Assembly (NCBI RefSeq): GCF_004379255.2
Contig: NC_056036.1
Location: forward strand, 1,054,001-1,118,000
Direction: 5' to 3'
Length of the DNA: 64,000 nucleotides
From: Salvia splendens
Taxonomy: Eukaryota; Streptophyta; Magnoliopsida; Lamiales; Lamiaceae
Shown here: positions 32,076-44,200 of the stretch, one piece after another
How the letters are laid out: every line of letters starts with the position of its first letter
Numbering within the stretch: position 1 is the stretch's first letter
Notes under the pieces: model-generated
The model's input: the letters and a program-made list of their open reading frames with translations, nothing else
The model's database searches: none
What the model was told of the DNA's origin: nothing
Program-made: the position numbers and the translations under genes

Positions 32076-34643
32076 ATGGCATACAATCTTCAAACTCTCA
32101 TCACCATTCTTGAAGGAATCCTTGATCCTGACCAACCACGATGGGTTGTTGATGAAAACAACCCTCAACTCAGATCCCTCCTCGATAAAGCTACTTCTCT
32201 TCAGCAGCTCGTTGATAAATCTTCACTCACCAAAATAGACAGCCAAATCAGACAAGTAGCACATCAAGCACACGACATCATTGAATCCCACATGGTTAAT
32301 CATATGCTTTCCGGATCTAATTGTGTGAGATTCACTTTTTCAACACCAGATCTCCAGCAAGTAACACGAGATCTTGATTCTGTTATTGAGCAAGTGAAGA
32401 AGCTCGTGGAGATGGAGGATAAGAAGATGCTGCAAGAACTTGATTCTGCCACGGAACAAGTGAAGCTCGTGGAGGTGGAGGATAAGAAGATGCCGTCTAG
32501 CAGTTCATCGAGTGTTGTGGTGGGAATTGATGCAGATCTGATGCAGCTCAAGGATCGGCTGACTGATGTGGAGAAGCTGCAAATTGTCCCCATCGTTGGT
32601 ATGGGTGGAGTAGGTAAAACCACTCTAGCTCGAAAGCTTTATGAAGATCCATTGATTGTTGGTCACTTTGATTATCGTGCTTGGACCACTATCTCTCAAA
32701 ATTACAATATTAGACAGATTCTCAAAAGCCTTCTTGGTTACATAACTGGAAAAGAATATGATCAACATAATGATGAGTTAAAAGTTACGTTGCGTAAGAA
32801 TTTGTTTGGCAGAAGGTACTTGGTTGTATTAGATGATATGTGGAGCACACAATTCTGGGATGAGATAAAGATGTACTTCCCAGACAACAACAAAGGGAGT
32901 CGCATTGTGATCACCACTAGGGAATCTGGTGTGGCGAACTATGTAGACTCTTTGAGTTTGCAACATCAGGTGCAGTTGCTTAGTGGGTCTGAAAGTTGGA
33001 ATCTGCTTCACCAACTTGTGTTTAGAGAAGAGGATTGCCCTCATGTATTGGAAGTCATTGGTCGAAAGATTGCTGGCCATTGCGGTGGGCTTCCTTTAGC
33101 CATCAGTGTGATTGGAGGGCTACTATCTAAGATCGAAAGATCAGAAGATGAATGGAAGAAAATTGGGAAGGATGTAAAAGCAGCAATTGCTGAATCGGGT
33201 GAGCAATGCTCTAGTATATTGTCTTTAAGTTATAACCACTTGCCGAATCACTTGAAACCATGTTGCTTATACATGGGGGCTTACCCTGAAGACTACGAGA
33301 TTAAAGGCTCCAGACTCGTACATTTGTGGGTGGCAGAAGGATTTGTAAAATCAAATAAGGAAAGAAGTTTGGAGGAAGAGGCAAAGGATTGGCTAAAGTC
33401 TCTAGTAGAGAGAAATCTAATTTCAGTTAGAGGAAAGAACAAGTACGGAAATTCAAAGAGTTACAGCATGCATGATATGATGAGGGATGTATGCATTAGG
33501 AAATCTGATGAAGACAAGTTTCTGCATGTGAAGAATGGTCCCGAGCTCACATTCTCTAATCCACGCCGCGTGAGTTTTGACATTTCAAATAGCATGGACA
33601 ATGTTAATGTTTTAACAGAGTCCATGGCACTTACTCGATCTGTTATAGGCATTGGTGATTCTCAGAGGGATGAGATTCCTCCTGTTGCCTTTTTCTCCTC
33701 GAGATTGCTAACGGTGTTGGATTTAATGTACATAAATTTTGAAGAGTTCCCAACTGAAATATTTGAATTTGTCAACCTACGCTTCTTAAGTATCTGGTGC
33801 CGTTCGAGGATACCTAGAGGAATATCAAGATTGCAGAATTTGCAAACCTTGATAGGTTATGTCTGGTTTGATGTGTCATCTGAGCTATGGCAGCTCTCCG
33901 AGTTAAGAAATCTCAACGTGCGTGAAATTCAGTTGTTAAAAGACAAGGAAATGAACTACTGTGTTCTGAAGAAGCTCCAAATAATTTCAGTTACAACTCT
34001 AACTAGAGAGGCAGAAACTTGGGATGGTTTCCTCAAAAGCATTCCAAATATCAAAAAGTTGGGGATTGATGATGGCTACAGCAGAAGATCCACGGCAATC
34101 GATCTTAGTCATCTTCTCGAGCTTGAGATATTAAGATGCAATTATATCAGAATCATACCCTTCGCAGATGGTTCGGATGATTGTTCCAAAGTTACGTTTC
34201 CCTGTAACATCAGAAAACTAGTACTGTGTGGGTGTGAAATAAATTCGAGAGTGTTGGGGACTCTATGTGAACTACGTAAGCTGGAAGTGCTCAAGATAAG
34301 TGCATGCAGTTTTAAAAGGGAGGAGGAGACAAGCGATGAAGAGTGGGAGGTAGCAGAGGGAGATGAGTTCCCCTCACTGCAGTTTCTGTATCTCGAATTT
34401 TTGATTCTTGTGAGTTGGATAGCCGATTGGACCAACTTCCCCAGACTCCACCACCTCCGTGTAGATAACTGCATATATCTAGAGGAAATCCCTAGCGGCA
34501 TTGGAGAAATCCCAACGCTCCAATTAATAGAGTTGGATGGATGCAGCAAATCCGCAGTGGCCTCAGCAGAAACGATTGTGGAGGAGCAGCAATCTGACTA
34601 TGAAAACTATGATCTCAAACTTTCTATCCTAGACCCGCGCTAG
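32076..34643 (+). CDS. CC-NB-ARC-LRR immune receptor (R1A/R1B-like), copy 4
   Basis: A single exon encodes 855 residues. The coiled-coil has QAHDII where copies 1 and 2 have AEDII, so the acidic residue of the EDVID-like motif is replaced by His. NB-ARC motifs are intact: P-loop GMGGVGKTT (175-183), YLVVLDDMW (248-256), GSRIVITTR, GLPLA (338-342), CCLYMGAYPED and MHD (465-467). LRRs run to the end, with EEIPSGIGEIPTLQLIEL near the C-terminus. It is likely expressed, since its promoter-proximal 180 bp match those of copies 1 and 2. The coiled-coil change may alter intramolecular contacts; this is inference. Confidence 0.94.
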   Translation: MAYNLQTLITILEGILDPDQPRWVVDENNPQLRSLLDKATSLQQLVDKSSLTKIDSQIRQVAHQAHDIIESHMVNHMLSGSNCVRFTFSTPDLQQVTRDLDSVIEQVKKLVEMEDKKMLQELDSATEQVKLVEVEDKKMPSSSSSSVVVGIDADLMQLKDRLTDVEKLQIVPIVGMGGVGKTTLARKLYEDPLIVGHFDYRAWTTISQNYNIRQILKSLLGYITGKEYDQHNDELKVTLRKNLFGRRYLVVLDDMWSTQFWDEIKMYFPDNNKGSRIVITTRESGVANYVDSLSLQHQVQLLSGSESWNLLHQLVFREEDCPHVLEVIGRKIAGHCGGLPLAISVIGGLLSKIERSEDEWKKIGKDVKAAIAESGEQCSSILSLSYNHLPNHLKPCCLYMGAYPEDYEIKGSRLVHLWVAEGFVKSNKERSLEEEAKDWLKSLVERNLISVRGKNKYGNSKSYSMHDMMRDVCIRKSDEDKFLHVKNGPELTFSNPRRVSFDISNSMDNVNVLTESMALTRSVIGIGDSQRDEIPPVAFFSSRLLTVLDLMYINFEEFPTEIFEFVNLRFLSIWCRSRIPRGISRLQNLQTLIGYVWFDVSSELWQLSELRNLNVREIQLLKDKEMNYCVLKKLQIISVTTLTREAETWDGFLKSIPNIKKLGIDDGYSRRSTAIDLSHLLELEILRCNYIRIIPFADGSDDCSKVTFPCNIRKLVLCGCEINSRVLGTLCELRKLEVLKISACSFKREEETSDEEWEVAEGDEFPSLQFLYLEFLILVSWIADWTNFPRLHHLRVDNCIYLEEIPSGIGEIPTLQLIELDGCSKSAVASAETIVEEQQSDYENYDLKLSILDPR

Positions 34644-35452
34644 TGAACGCACTTCCAAAAGGTAACCATTTCTGCTACTTGAAGATTTTGAATGCACTGT
34701 GGTTTCAACAACAGGTGAGGCTAAGTAGGATTGGCAACTTCATTTATTTTCATTTATATTTAATATCAGAAAGTATTACACTGTATCTTATTTATCTTTT
34801 CTTCTTTATCAAATCTTCTTCAAGTGTAAGGAGTTGGATGCAACGCAGCCTTGTGTCCTCATATGGAGCTTGTGCAGGAATGGGCCAACGACCTTCTTCA
34901 GTCGACAAGCTCCGTTTTCTGAATCGATGAACATCATTAGTGCAAGTTTTTATATTGTAATATCGTTAAAGATTCAAGAAAATTTCTATAGTTTTTACCT
35001 ACTTTTGTACTAATCATATACTAGTATTTCATAATTACTGGGTTTTGGGGGTACTTTTTTCCTTGCAGATTAATTTCCATTGTTTTTTTAGTTCGTCCAT
35101 TTCGATTTCAGATTTTCAGTTATACTTTCCTTCACATTCTAGTTTTTTCAGGAATTCATATTTCAGTGCTTGAAATTCAATAATTATCAACTAGGCCAGA
35201 GGCCAACACAATGTCACAAAATATCATAAAACAAAATTGATTTTTGTGTATTCAAACAGAAACAGAACCTTAAGGATCAAAACATCACTCTTGATGAAGA
35301 GTACAAGTCTTACACATCACAAGAGAAACGAGACGTATCGCGTAAAAAGCTACAATGCTACTGGTTCAAGACTATTCTAGGATACACACAAACCATATAC
35401 ACAAGGGAAGAGTATGGGGATTACTGGTGTCATTAATACGCCTTGTTTCCAG
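34644..35452. other. Spacer between the NLR cluster and the kinase genes
   Basis: It contains the 3' flank of NLR copy 4 (shared with copy 3 up to about 34830) and the 3' UTR of the minus-strand kinase. No other feature is seen. Confidence 0.5.
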
Positions 35453-38400
35453 CTATTTGCTGTAATGAGGTATGAATTGCTCGGTCAAATGGTGGAGATG
35501 ATCGTTTTCCCCCTCGAGGAGGGATAACGCCTGCAACAACCAGTTAAACAGCGTCATAACTCATCGAACTGACTCAAATGTGTTTCTTCATTAGGTAATT
35601 GATTAATTGATTTGCTATAAAACTGTCATTGCAGGCATAGAATGCATAAACTGATTGTGGCATGAGATTAAATACTAAGTACCTCTGCCATTGACGGTCG
35701 CATCTCAGGTTCAGTTTGAATGCATGCATATGCAGTTCTAGCCATGTAGTAGAGTTCACATGTGGTACATGGCTCCTCAAGACGGGGATCGGAAAGTTCC
35801 TTAAATGAAAGAGCCTCAATAAGAGGTAATGCCTGAAAGGAATTGAATTATATCAACAGCAGACATGATAAGTACTTTGAAAATAGATCTAGCCAGTTTT
35901 AACTTCGGAAATTGGATGTGTCGTGTAAGTTTCTGATAACTGATGTTGGCTTATCAGAAAACAAATACAAATATGTTTTGCAATAACAAATAAAAGAGAG
36001 TCCAACACGACATACCCACTGCCTGAGAGGCACTTGATGGCCATCTCTATCCAAATCTATCGACCTGCGTCCAGAGATCAGTTGTATCAAGACGATGCCA
36101 AATGCATAAACATCTGTCCGTATAGAGACAATGCCGTTCTCAGCATACTCTGGCGCAAGGTATCTGCAAAACACAAGAAACCACAAGTTCAGCTCATCTA
36201 TAAAATTTTTGAAGGTAACATGACATGAAGCACCAACGGTAGACATAATATACTCACCCAAGGGAGCCAAGAATTCTCGTCTGTACGTCATCCCCATCCA
36301 TCTTCCACTTTGCAAACCCAAAGTCCCCAAGCTGTTTGCGGAGAAATAAAAATTATAGGGAGAATAAAGTTAGCTGCTAGAACATTAGTAGATGAAAATA
36401 ATTGAAGCAAAGACTCAAAATCAATTTGACAATCCTCCAAATGAAGGACGACTAAATGGATACAGAAGGTTTAAGGATCACCATAGGAACAAAGTCATGC
36501 GTGAGCATTATATTGCCTGGCCGAACATCCCGATGGATGATTGGACTTCCACGGCACTCCGCATGCAGGAAGCGCAGTCCTTTGGCAATTCCAATGGCAA
36601 TAGTATACCTCTGGTGCCATTCAAGAACACGCTCTGTATTTTCTGTCAAAATTCGATAAACCGGTTGAGGCAGCTGGTGGCAATAGAAGATGTAAAGACT
36701 TCATAATTGTAATTACCGAATAAATGCCAGTTGAGTGATTTATTGCAAATGTACTCATAAACTAAGATGTTACGGTTTTCTTTGGAACAATGACCAAGCA
36801 GCATCACAATATTCTTATGACGTGCAAAGCTTAGGATGTACACTTCGGAATTAAATTCTGAAGGCCCGACTGTACTCGCTTCCCTTTGCACCTTTGCCGC
36901 AATACGCTGGCCATCTTTCAGCCTGCCTAGATATACAGGACCATATCCTCCTTCTCCTAGCAAATTGTCAGATGAAAAATCATCTGTTGCGAGCTGTATA
37001 TCCACGTAACTATATCTCGTAGATATGAGCTCCGTGCACAAACCACAAGTCACGCACATAGCAGGTCCATTGGGGGATTTCTGTGAAGTGGGCTGTAACT
37101 GCTGTGGTATCACCAGCGGAGGAAAGTCGTATTCATTGTTGCCATTATTAGAGCCACCTACAGACATTCCTCATTACAATTAAAAGTATGTAAGACGGGA
37201 ACATCAATATAATAGTCAATGCATAAAAGATGCACAAGCACTCTGACCTGATTTCTCTAGCTTAGGATTCGAGTTTGTCTCAAAATCATCTCTTGAGGAA
37301 GAGCTATGCTTCTTTGACGTGGATGCAATTGAAGGCACCCCATTCTTTGCCATCTCTGAGCTTTCTATCGAATACATAGATCCATGGTAGCTGAAAGGTA
37401 TGATGGATTGCTCATTGTTTTCATTACCATGAAACAGTAGAACTGGCACATGCTTGGATAGAGAGTAGAAGAGCTCATCTTCAACATATTCGATTTTTTT
37501 GTTAGAGGAGTGTGGTCTCAGAACTTCCACTGACGAGTTATCAAGAATCAGAGCAACCTTGCAAGGTATGTGTCTGAGGTAAAACCTCAAATCCCTTCTT
37601 AGGTGCCTGTTATTGTAGATATTGGATCAATACAAAGTCGCAACTGAAGAATAACATATAGTGGACTTTTCACATCTCTTCGTATGAACAAAATAAAGGT
37701 ATCGATATTTCACACGTAAAGGTACACCAAACTTTCTTGATTTAAGGAACTATGCAGTGGGAAAAAGCCAAAAAGGTATATGTCCAGAATATGGATTATG
37801 ATTGAAGAATATAGAAATGATGTTTCTTGAACTGATAGAAGAAAGATGCTTATCCTCAATTGATCTAATCAACTTCTGTTTCCCAAATTTTATTATTATC
37901 CACCTCCAATATATGGTAGATTCTTTATTCAACCCAAGCATAGCGAATTGACAAAGGTTTTGTGGCAAATCGGAAATTAAAGGCTTGTCATTGTGTAGCT
38001 TCGAATACATCCAAGCAATGCCATCATCATGATCACTGTAACGTAGAAGTATGAAGGCTCAAACATTACCTATCAAGTATAACCCATGTTGGTTCAGAAA
38101 TTGCAACTTCTTGCATAACAACCTTCCTCATGGGAGTTCCAGCAGTAACTTTAACTTCTATATCTACCTGCACGATGATAAGAACTATGAAACAATTCCG
38201 CTTCCTGAAGAGAAAGTTGCCACTCAAAAAAATACGAATAATCTAAACAGACAAAACATGTTTCCAGATAAGCTTATGCTACAACATAACATGATTAAAC
38301 TGAATGATCTCTATCCTAGGCGAAAATGAATCTTGATTATGAAGGCGTGATACTATCAAGCACTGCATCATGTTGAAACTATCACTTAGGGGCTCACTAA

Positions 38401-39256
38401 TATGCATCAATGATGATCAAACAGCTTGTTACAAAGTCTTGATTTTATATTAAAGACAGGATTCCCCATCTCCACATAAGAAACAGGACTTCATTCAGAA
38501 TCAGTAGAAATGAGAAATTTACCCCTTCTGCTTCCCATTCTTCGGCACTCTTCTGGAGCATGTTGACATACAAATCAACCATTTTAGAAACATGTTCTTC
38601 CTTCGCACGTGTATGTGTTGTTCCGAAGAAATTATCAGGAACCACCTCCACAGAATAACCCACTGCACAGAAATAGTAACCAATAAACAGAGTTTCAGAA
38701 GATAGATATAAAAGCAAAACAATGGGCAACCGACATGATGTATGATCTGATTTCTAAATTTACGCAGGCCCACAGAATGTTACTAACGAGCAACAGAAAA
38801 ATCTTAGAAATTAAAACAACTAAATTACAACCTTTCCAATCCCATAGTCTTTCGATACACATCAATAGAGAGTGGAATCTATCTATATTTCAATAAATTT
38901 GCAGCTGAAATAAGATGAATAAAATTTTACATGATTGCTAATCTAGAACAATCACAATAAGACCCCCAATTTCACTCAAATCCATCTCCATACACAGAAA
39001 AAGGAAAATACTGCAACTTCCTCTTACACCGGAACTTTAATCACAATTCACAATGCAAAAACTTACTAGGATGTAAGATCCTATGCAACGCCCCAAAAAC
39101 CACAATCGTATCCCCTGAATTCACGATACCGGCCTGCATCCGAACATTATGAATCGAATGCCTAAGCTCATGATTGCCGTGATACTTCGTGGCATCACAC
39201 ACAAACAAAATCCGCGTTGAGCGACCATCCCTATTACTATCACTCCTACTCCCCAT
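35453..39256 (-). CDS. USP-like domain receptor-like cytoplasmic kinase 1
   Basis: Ten exons (39256-39067, 38662-38523, 38167-38070, 37606-37248, 37157-36717, 36642-36482, 36331-36258, 36163-36016, 35832-35683, 35530-35453) give 612 residues. The N-terminal part (RILFVCDA, VFGALHRILHPMGY, VTAGTPMRKVV, WVILDR) resembles the universal-stress-protein-like fold of the plant kinases called 'inactive protein kinase SELMODRAFT_444075-like'. The kinase domain has the glycine loop LGEGGYGPVYLG, a lysine in AAKVQ, HRDVRPGN, GDFGFAKW and YLAPEY. Catalytic Lys, HRD Asp and DFG Asp are all present, so activity is possible despite the family name. There is no signal peptide or transmembrane helix, so it is probably cytoplasmic. 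It pairs in tandem with the gene at 41255-46084. Confidence 0.92.
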
Positions 39257-41254
39257 AACTTATGGAATGAAGAATTTAAAAAAAAACCCAAAATTAAAAA
39301 CCTTGTTTCCCTATAATGCAAGAGCATGAATCTGAGGGGGAAATATAAGGGGCAAAATCATGAATTGGGCCAAAAACTCGCAGCGCGAGTGAGAGTGAGT
39401 GTTTATCCAATCAGATTCCATCCAATCGAATGCAGTAAATTAATTTACCTAGGTTTAGAGGAAGATATTTGGAGCATAATCCGAGTGAATATGCGGCGGA
39501 TATTCGAACTACAGCGCGAAGGGAAGAGGAGGCCTCCAATGATGAGAGACAAAATAGATCACGTCGAAGAATTTCACCATTTTTGGAGGGTTTCTGAGCT
39601 TCCAAAAGCCAAAATTGCGTCTTGGTTTCTCAGAAGTCGGTCGAGCTCACTGTTCCGTACGCTTCTGAATTTACGATCGCATTTTCTTCAAGATAGTAAT
39701 ATTATTTATTTATTTAAATGCAACGGTTTTAACGGACTTTAATTACCAGAGGGGAAAAAGGCTATACGAAAAGAAGAGAAAAGAAGCTGTTTTTTTATTC
39801 AAAGGGTACTATAGTTATTTAAATTACAAAATATATTTAAATTGTAAAGTTTAATTTTTCTGTCTTAATGTATAAAGGGAAGTCTTTTGGAGATCCTTGA
39901 AACCCTATTGCTTCATTAAAATAAGAAAAGAAAAGAAAAAGTATTTATTTTAATGCAACGATCTTATTTTAAGCATAACATCATTTTGTATAGATGGGAC
40001 AATTGTGAAAACTTGAACATTCGTAATTTAGAATCACGTTTTAATATAGACTAACCATAATTTGATAATAATTCAATACTGTATTATAAATGAGCGGATT
40101 AATAATACAGTGATTTTCTTGTAAATATGTGAATTTTCTATATATTATGGTTTTTCCGAACACTTTTTATAGATCTAAAGACATTCACTTAAGTTTTTTT
40201 TCACTGAAATTATTTTTCCTCCAGATTGAAGCTGACGTGTTTGTCAGAAGTGTCAGCGTGACAACAACATCGACCATTAAAATGATGCCGCTTTTAATAG
40301 AAGAAGGTGATTTGCTTGTAAATACATCGCGATTTATGTCTTTATCCTAAATTTTTTAGATTTTTTAGAGTTTCCTCGAAGTTATTGCGATTTTACGATT
40401 TTTCCCAGCAATAGATGTTTCCATGCAATTAGTTATACTATTCAACATTCTGTTTGAAACTTTGGTGTGAATATTACAAGTACATGTGTTTCCACTATGA
40501 ATATAACAAGTTCATATATCTCTGTGGTAAGATAAGTTGCATATTCAAATCTTGTTAGGTGTTCATGTGATTGTATTTAATCTTAGTATTTGTGCCTACA
40601 AGTCATGATTATGTTACAATAAATCATAAAAACGTCCAACCATTTGATTAGTTGAAGCCAATGCAAACAAACAGTTGCTGTCTGCAAAAAAAAAGGTGAA
40701 CCAATAAATTTACAAAATAGCCAAATTAGAGCAATTCACAATTAAATTGATCGAAATAGTTTGTCATGAGAGTTTTTTTTTCTCTAAAGACATGTATTTA
40801 TATTCAAAAAGGAAAGTTCAGGAGAAAATCATAAAATGACAAAAGTTCGTATATTACATGCAAATAACCCGATAGATTGTCGTGACTCATTTCGCCACAT
40901 AGACGGTAATATGACATTTGTTGTCCACATCAGCTTTAATTTGATCGGAATTGCTCGTCTATGAAAAATTAAGAAAATCTCAAAGTTCCTGCATTTAGAT
41001 TTTTAAGAATTGATAACATCACTAGAGTACACAAAACACAGATGCACTTTTTTTAGTTAAAATGTCACGAATTCATCCCAAAACAAGATGTTCATGATTA
41101 AATCATCCGAATAGGAGATGTACAGTTACATACTATATTTTGTCTCGACTTTCATCGTATCAATTTATGATCATACTTGTGTTTGGTACCGTAAAAATGT
41201 TATAAACCGCTCGTATATTTTGCAGTCGAGAATTTAAGGAGACACTTTGTCACC
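39257..41254. other. Intergenic region between the two kinase genes
   Basis: Two kilobases, AT-rich, hold the promoter of kinase 1 and the 3' UTR of kinase 2. Open stretches near 39326-39742 lie in the kinase 1 leader region and have no recognisable protein signature. Nothing else is supported. Confidence 0.5.
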
Positions 41255-44200
41255 TTAGTTGAGGCCGCAGGCCTCTGCTCTTATTATCATGGGGTATAAG
41301 TTGCTACTGACATGGCGAAGATGATCGTTCTCCCCCTCGAGTATGCATACGATCTACAAAAAGCTTTGCATTACGATATAAATTGAGAGAGAAAACACCA
41401 AAAACAAAACCTTCAAATTCTTCTGTTAGGAGTAAATGCGGGGGTTAGAAAATATACCAAAATAGTGGTATACATGATACCTCAGTTGTCGTACCAAAAA
41501 AATTTGGTACGGTAACAGTGTTAGGATCGTCGACTGCAACATTAGTTTGATATTGTCCGCTTTGGGTCAAGCCCGCACGGATTTATTTTTGGGTCACTCC
41601 CAAAAGGCCTCAAACTAATTGGGGTTGGACAGGAATTATATACACCTTTCAACTTCCCTCACTCATTCGATGTGGGATGGGTTTGTAACCCAACAAACAG
41701 TACCAAAAAAATTTGGTACGGTAACAGTATGCATTTCTGTATACCACATTTTACGGTAAGACTACTAAATTTGAAATAAAACACACCTCCGTCATAGTTG
41801 GGCGCGACAGAGGTGCAGTATGTAGGCATGAGTAGGCGGCTCGAGCCATATTGTACAGTTCGTAGGCGCAGTAGGCAGCCCCGAGGCGTGGATCAACGAG
41901 ATCATCCAACGCCAGAGATTCAATCAAAGATAAAGCCTGTCACACAAACAAAAAAACACAAATTTTAAACTCTTCTTGTGCAACTAGGCCTAATTAACTA
42001 GCAACTACGCACCCATTCCCTGATCGACTGCTGCTGATCCCCGGCTCCCGCATCCACCGCCTTCCGCCCCGATACGAGCTGCGCCAACACTATGCCGAAC
42101 GCATACACGTCTGCCTTTACACACCCAATGCTGCCCTCTGGTGCCACATATCTGCACAAGGGCTTCTCCAAATAAGAAAAATGCAACATAGTTTCATGGA
42201 TATTCCAACATATCAAACTTCACAACTCACCCAAGATTGCCAAGAAAGTTTCTCTGTTTATCGAATTTCGAAGTGCTATACTTTGCAAGCCCGAAATCTC
42301 CCAGCTGTTGAGAATCAAATTAGCACAAAAAACACCGTTGTGGGGGGGGCTCGAGCCCCCGGGATTACAAAACAGTGTTTCAATCAAGTTTAGGCTCAAA
42401 ATATTACCATTGGAATAAAGTCTTGTGTTAGCATCACATTGCTTGGCCTAACGTTGCAGTGAACGATGGGACTCTCGCAGCACTCATGTAAAATCCGCAG
42501 CCCTTTTGCAGCGCCAACAGCGATAGCGTATCGCTGGCTCCATTCAAGAACTCCAGCTGCATTATCTGTTTAAAAAAAGGCTGGCATCAGTTAAAGTGCT
42601 ATACTCAGGGGGGCTTGAGCCCCCCGATCACTTAACTTAGCAATTTTGAAGTAAAAAAAAAAGTTATCCTTACCAAATAAATGCCACTCTAGTGACTTGT
42701 TGTGTATGTACTCATAAATCAAGATTCTAAGGTTTCCCTTGCTGCAGTAGCCAAGAAGCGGGACAATGTTGGCGTGTCGTGCAGTGCTGAGAGGCGAGAC
42801 TTCAGCGAGAAACTCAGCAGAAGTCTGTGCTTTTGTCTCCTTCTGCACCTTCACAGCCACAAGCTGCCCATCGCTGAGCTTCCCCTTGTATACGATCCCG
42901 TACCCGCCTTCGCCAATGAAGTTGTCGAACGAGAAGTCATCCGTTGCAGTCTGCACGATCGAATAGCTGCATCCCAGTGGGTCAAGGCACGCATTCGTCT
43001 TCTCAGAATCACGAGGAAAAGGCTGATCAGAAGCATTGGAACGCTCTTGGACTTCGTCCTCTACTTCCTCCCCTGCCTTGCTTTCTTCCTTGGAACCGCT
43101 AAGCTTGCCCTTGCACTCAATCCCATGTCCGCCTTCGCCAAGAAATTTGTCGAACGAGAAGTCATCCGTTGCAGTCTGCACGAGCGAATAGCTGGATCTC
43201 AGAGACTCAAGGCATGCGTTCGTCTTTTCAGGATCACAAGGAAAAGGCTCATCAGAAACGTTGGAACACTCTTGGATTTCATCGTCTACTTCGTCTCCTG
43301 CCTTGTTTTCTTCTTTGGGATCGTTATCTGCACGAGTTATTCGAACCGGTCGTTACAAGATGCGAAGGGACAGAATTAGGAAAGTTTTCATTAGTCTACA
43401 TTTACCTTCTGGTGAAGTATCGGAGGAATATTCACCTGCCTCAATCTTCATCTCTGAGTAACTCGAATCAACGTCATCATCCTCGTTCTCCACTTGACTG
43501 GAGCCATCGTGTTTATCTTCTTCCTCGATCTCAATCTCTCCTGCATAAACTGCACAAGACATAAGACCAATATCACATGCATTTGAATTGTTGAAATTGT
43601 TTGATATTGGACTTAAAATTTTGCAGAATTGGATTTGAGAAGAATTGTATTCTAGTTCGATTCCAAATCATTTTTTTGATAAAATTAAAAAATTGATACG
43701 AAATTGAACGGGAAGAATTAATGCTATACACACACAATGCATACATTGCATACACAATACACAATTGAATGTGTGCACTATTTGTATTGCGTATGCAGTG
43801 TTTGTATTGTGTGTTGTGTGTTGTGTGTGTGCAGTGTGTCTTATGCATGTAAGTATGTGTAGATTGTGTGTGTTGTGTATGTGCAGTGTGTGTAATATTA
43901 CAACTATTTTGAATTTCATATATCTATGTAAGATATGAAATTCAAATTGTAAAATTGAGAAGATTTGGAATTGTAATCGAATGCACCAATTCCAAATCCA
44001 CACACTAAAGTCCATGATTCCAAATCAAACATAGTCTTACGAACCTTGTGATTCTTGTGGAGGACTCGTGTCACTCTCATCGTCCGAGGAGACGAGCTTC
44101 TCCTCAGAGTTCGTCATCAGAGGCGCCATCAAGCAGTTGTTGGGATTACTAGACCTTATCATGGGAGTGATAGGCAGGGACCTGGTAGAGGTCATGTCAC

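Noticed and set aside
39326..39742. 138-codon plus-strand ORF upstream of kinase 1
   Set aside because: It has no recognisable family and lies in the probable promoter or leader of the kinase gene; no supporting splice or composition evidence.
42702..43379. Plus-strand ORF of 225 codons opposite kinase 2
   Set aside because: The minus strand carries the kinase motifs; this frame is a shadow.
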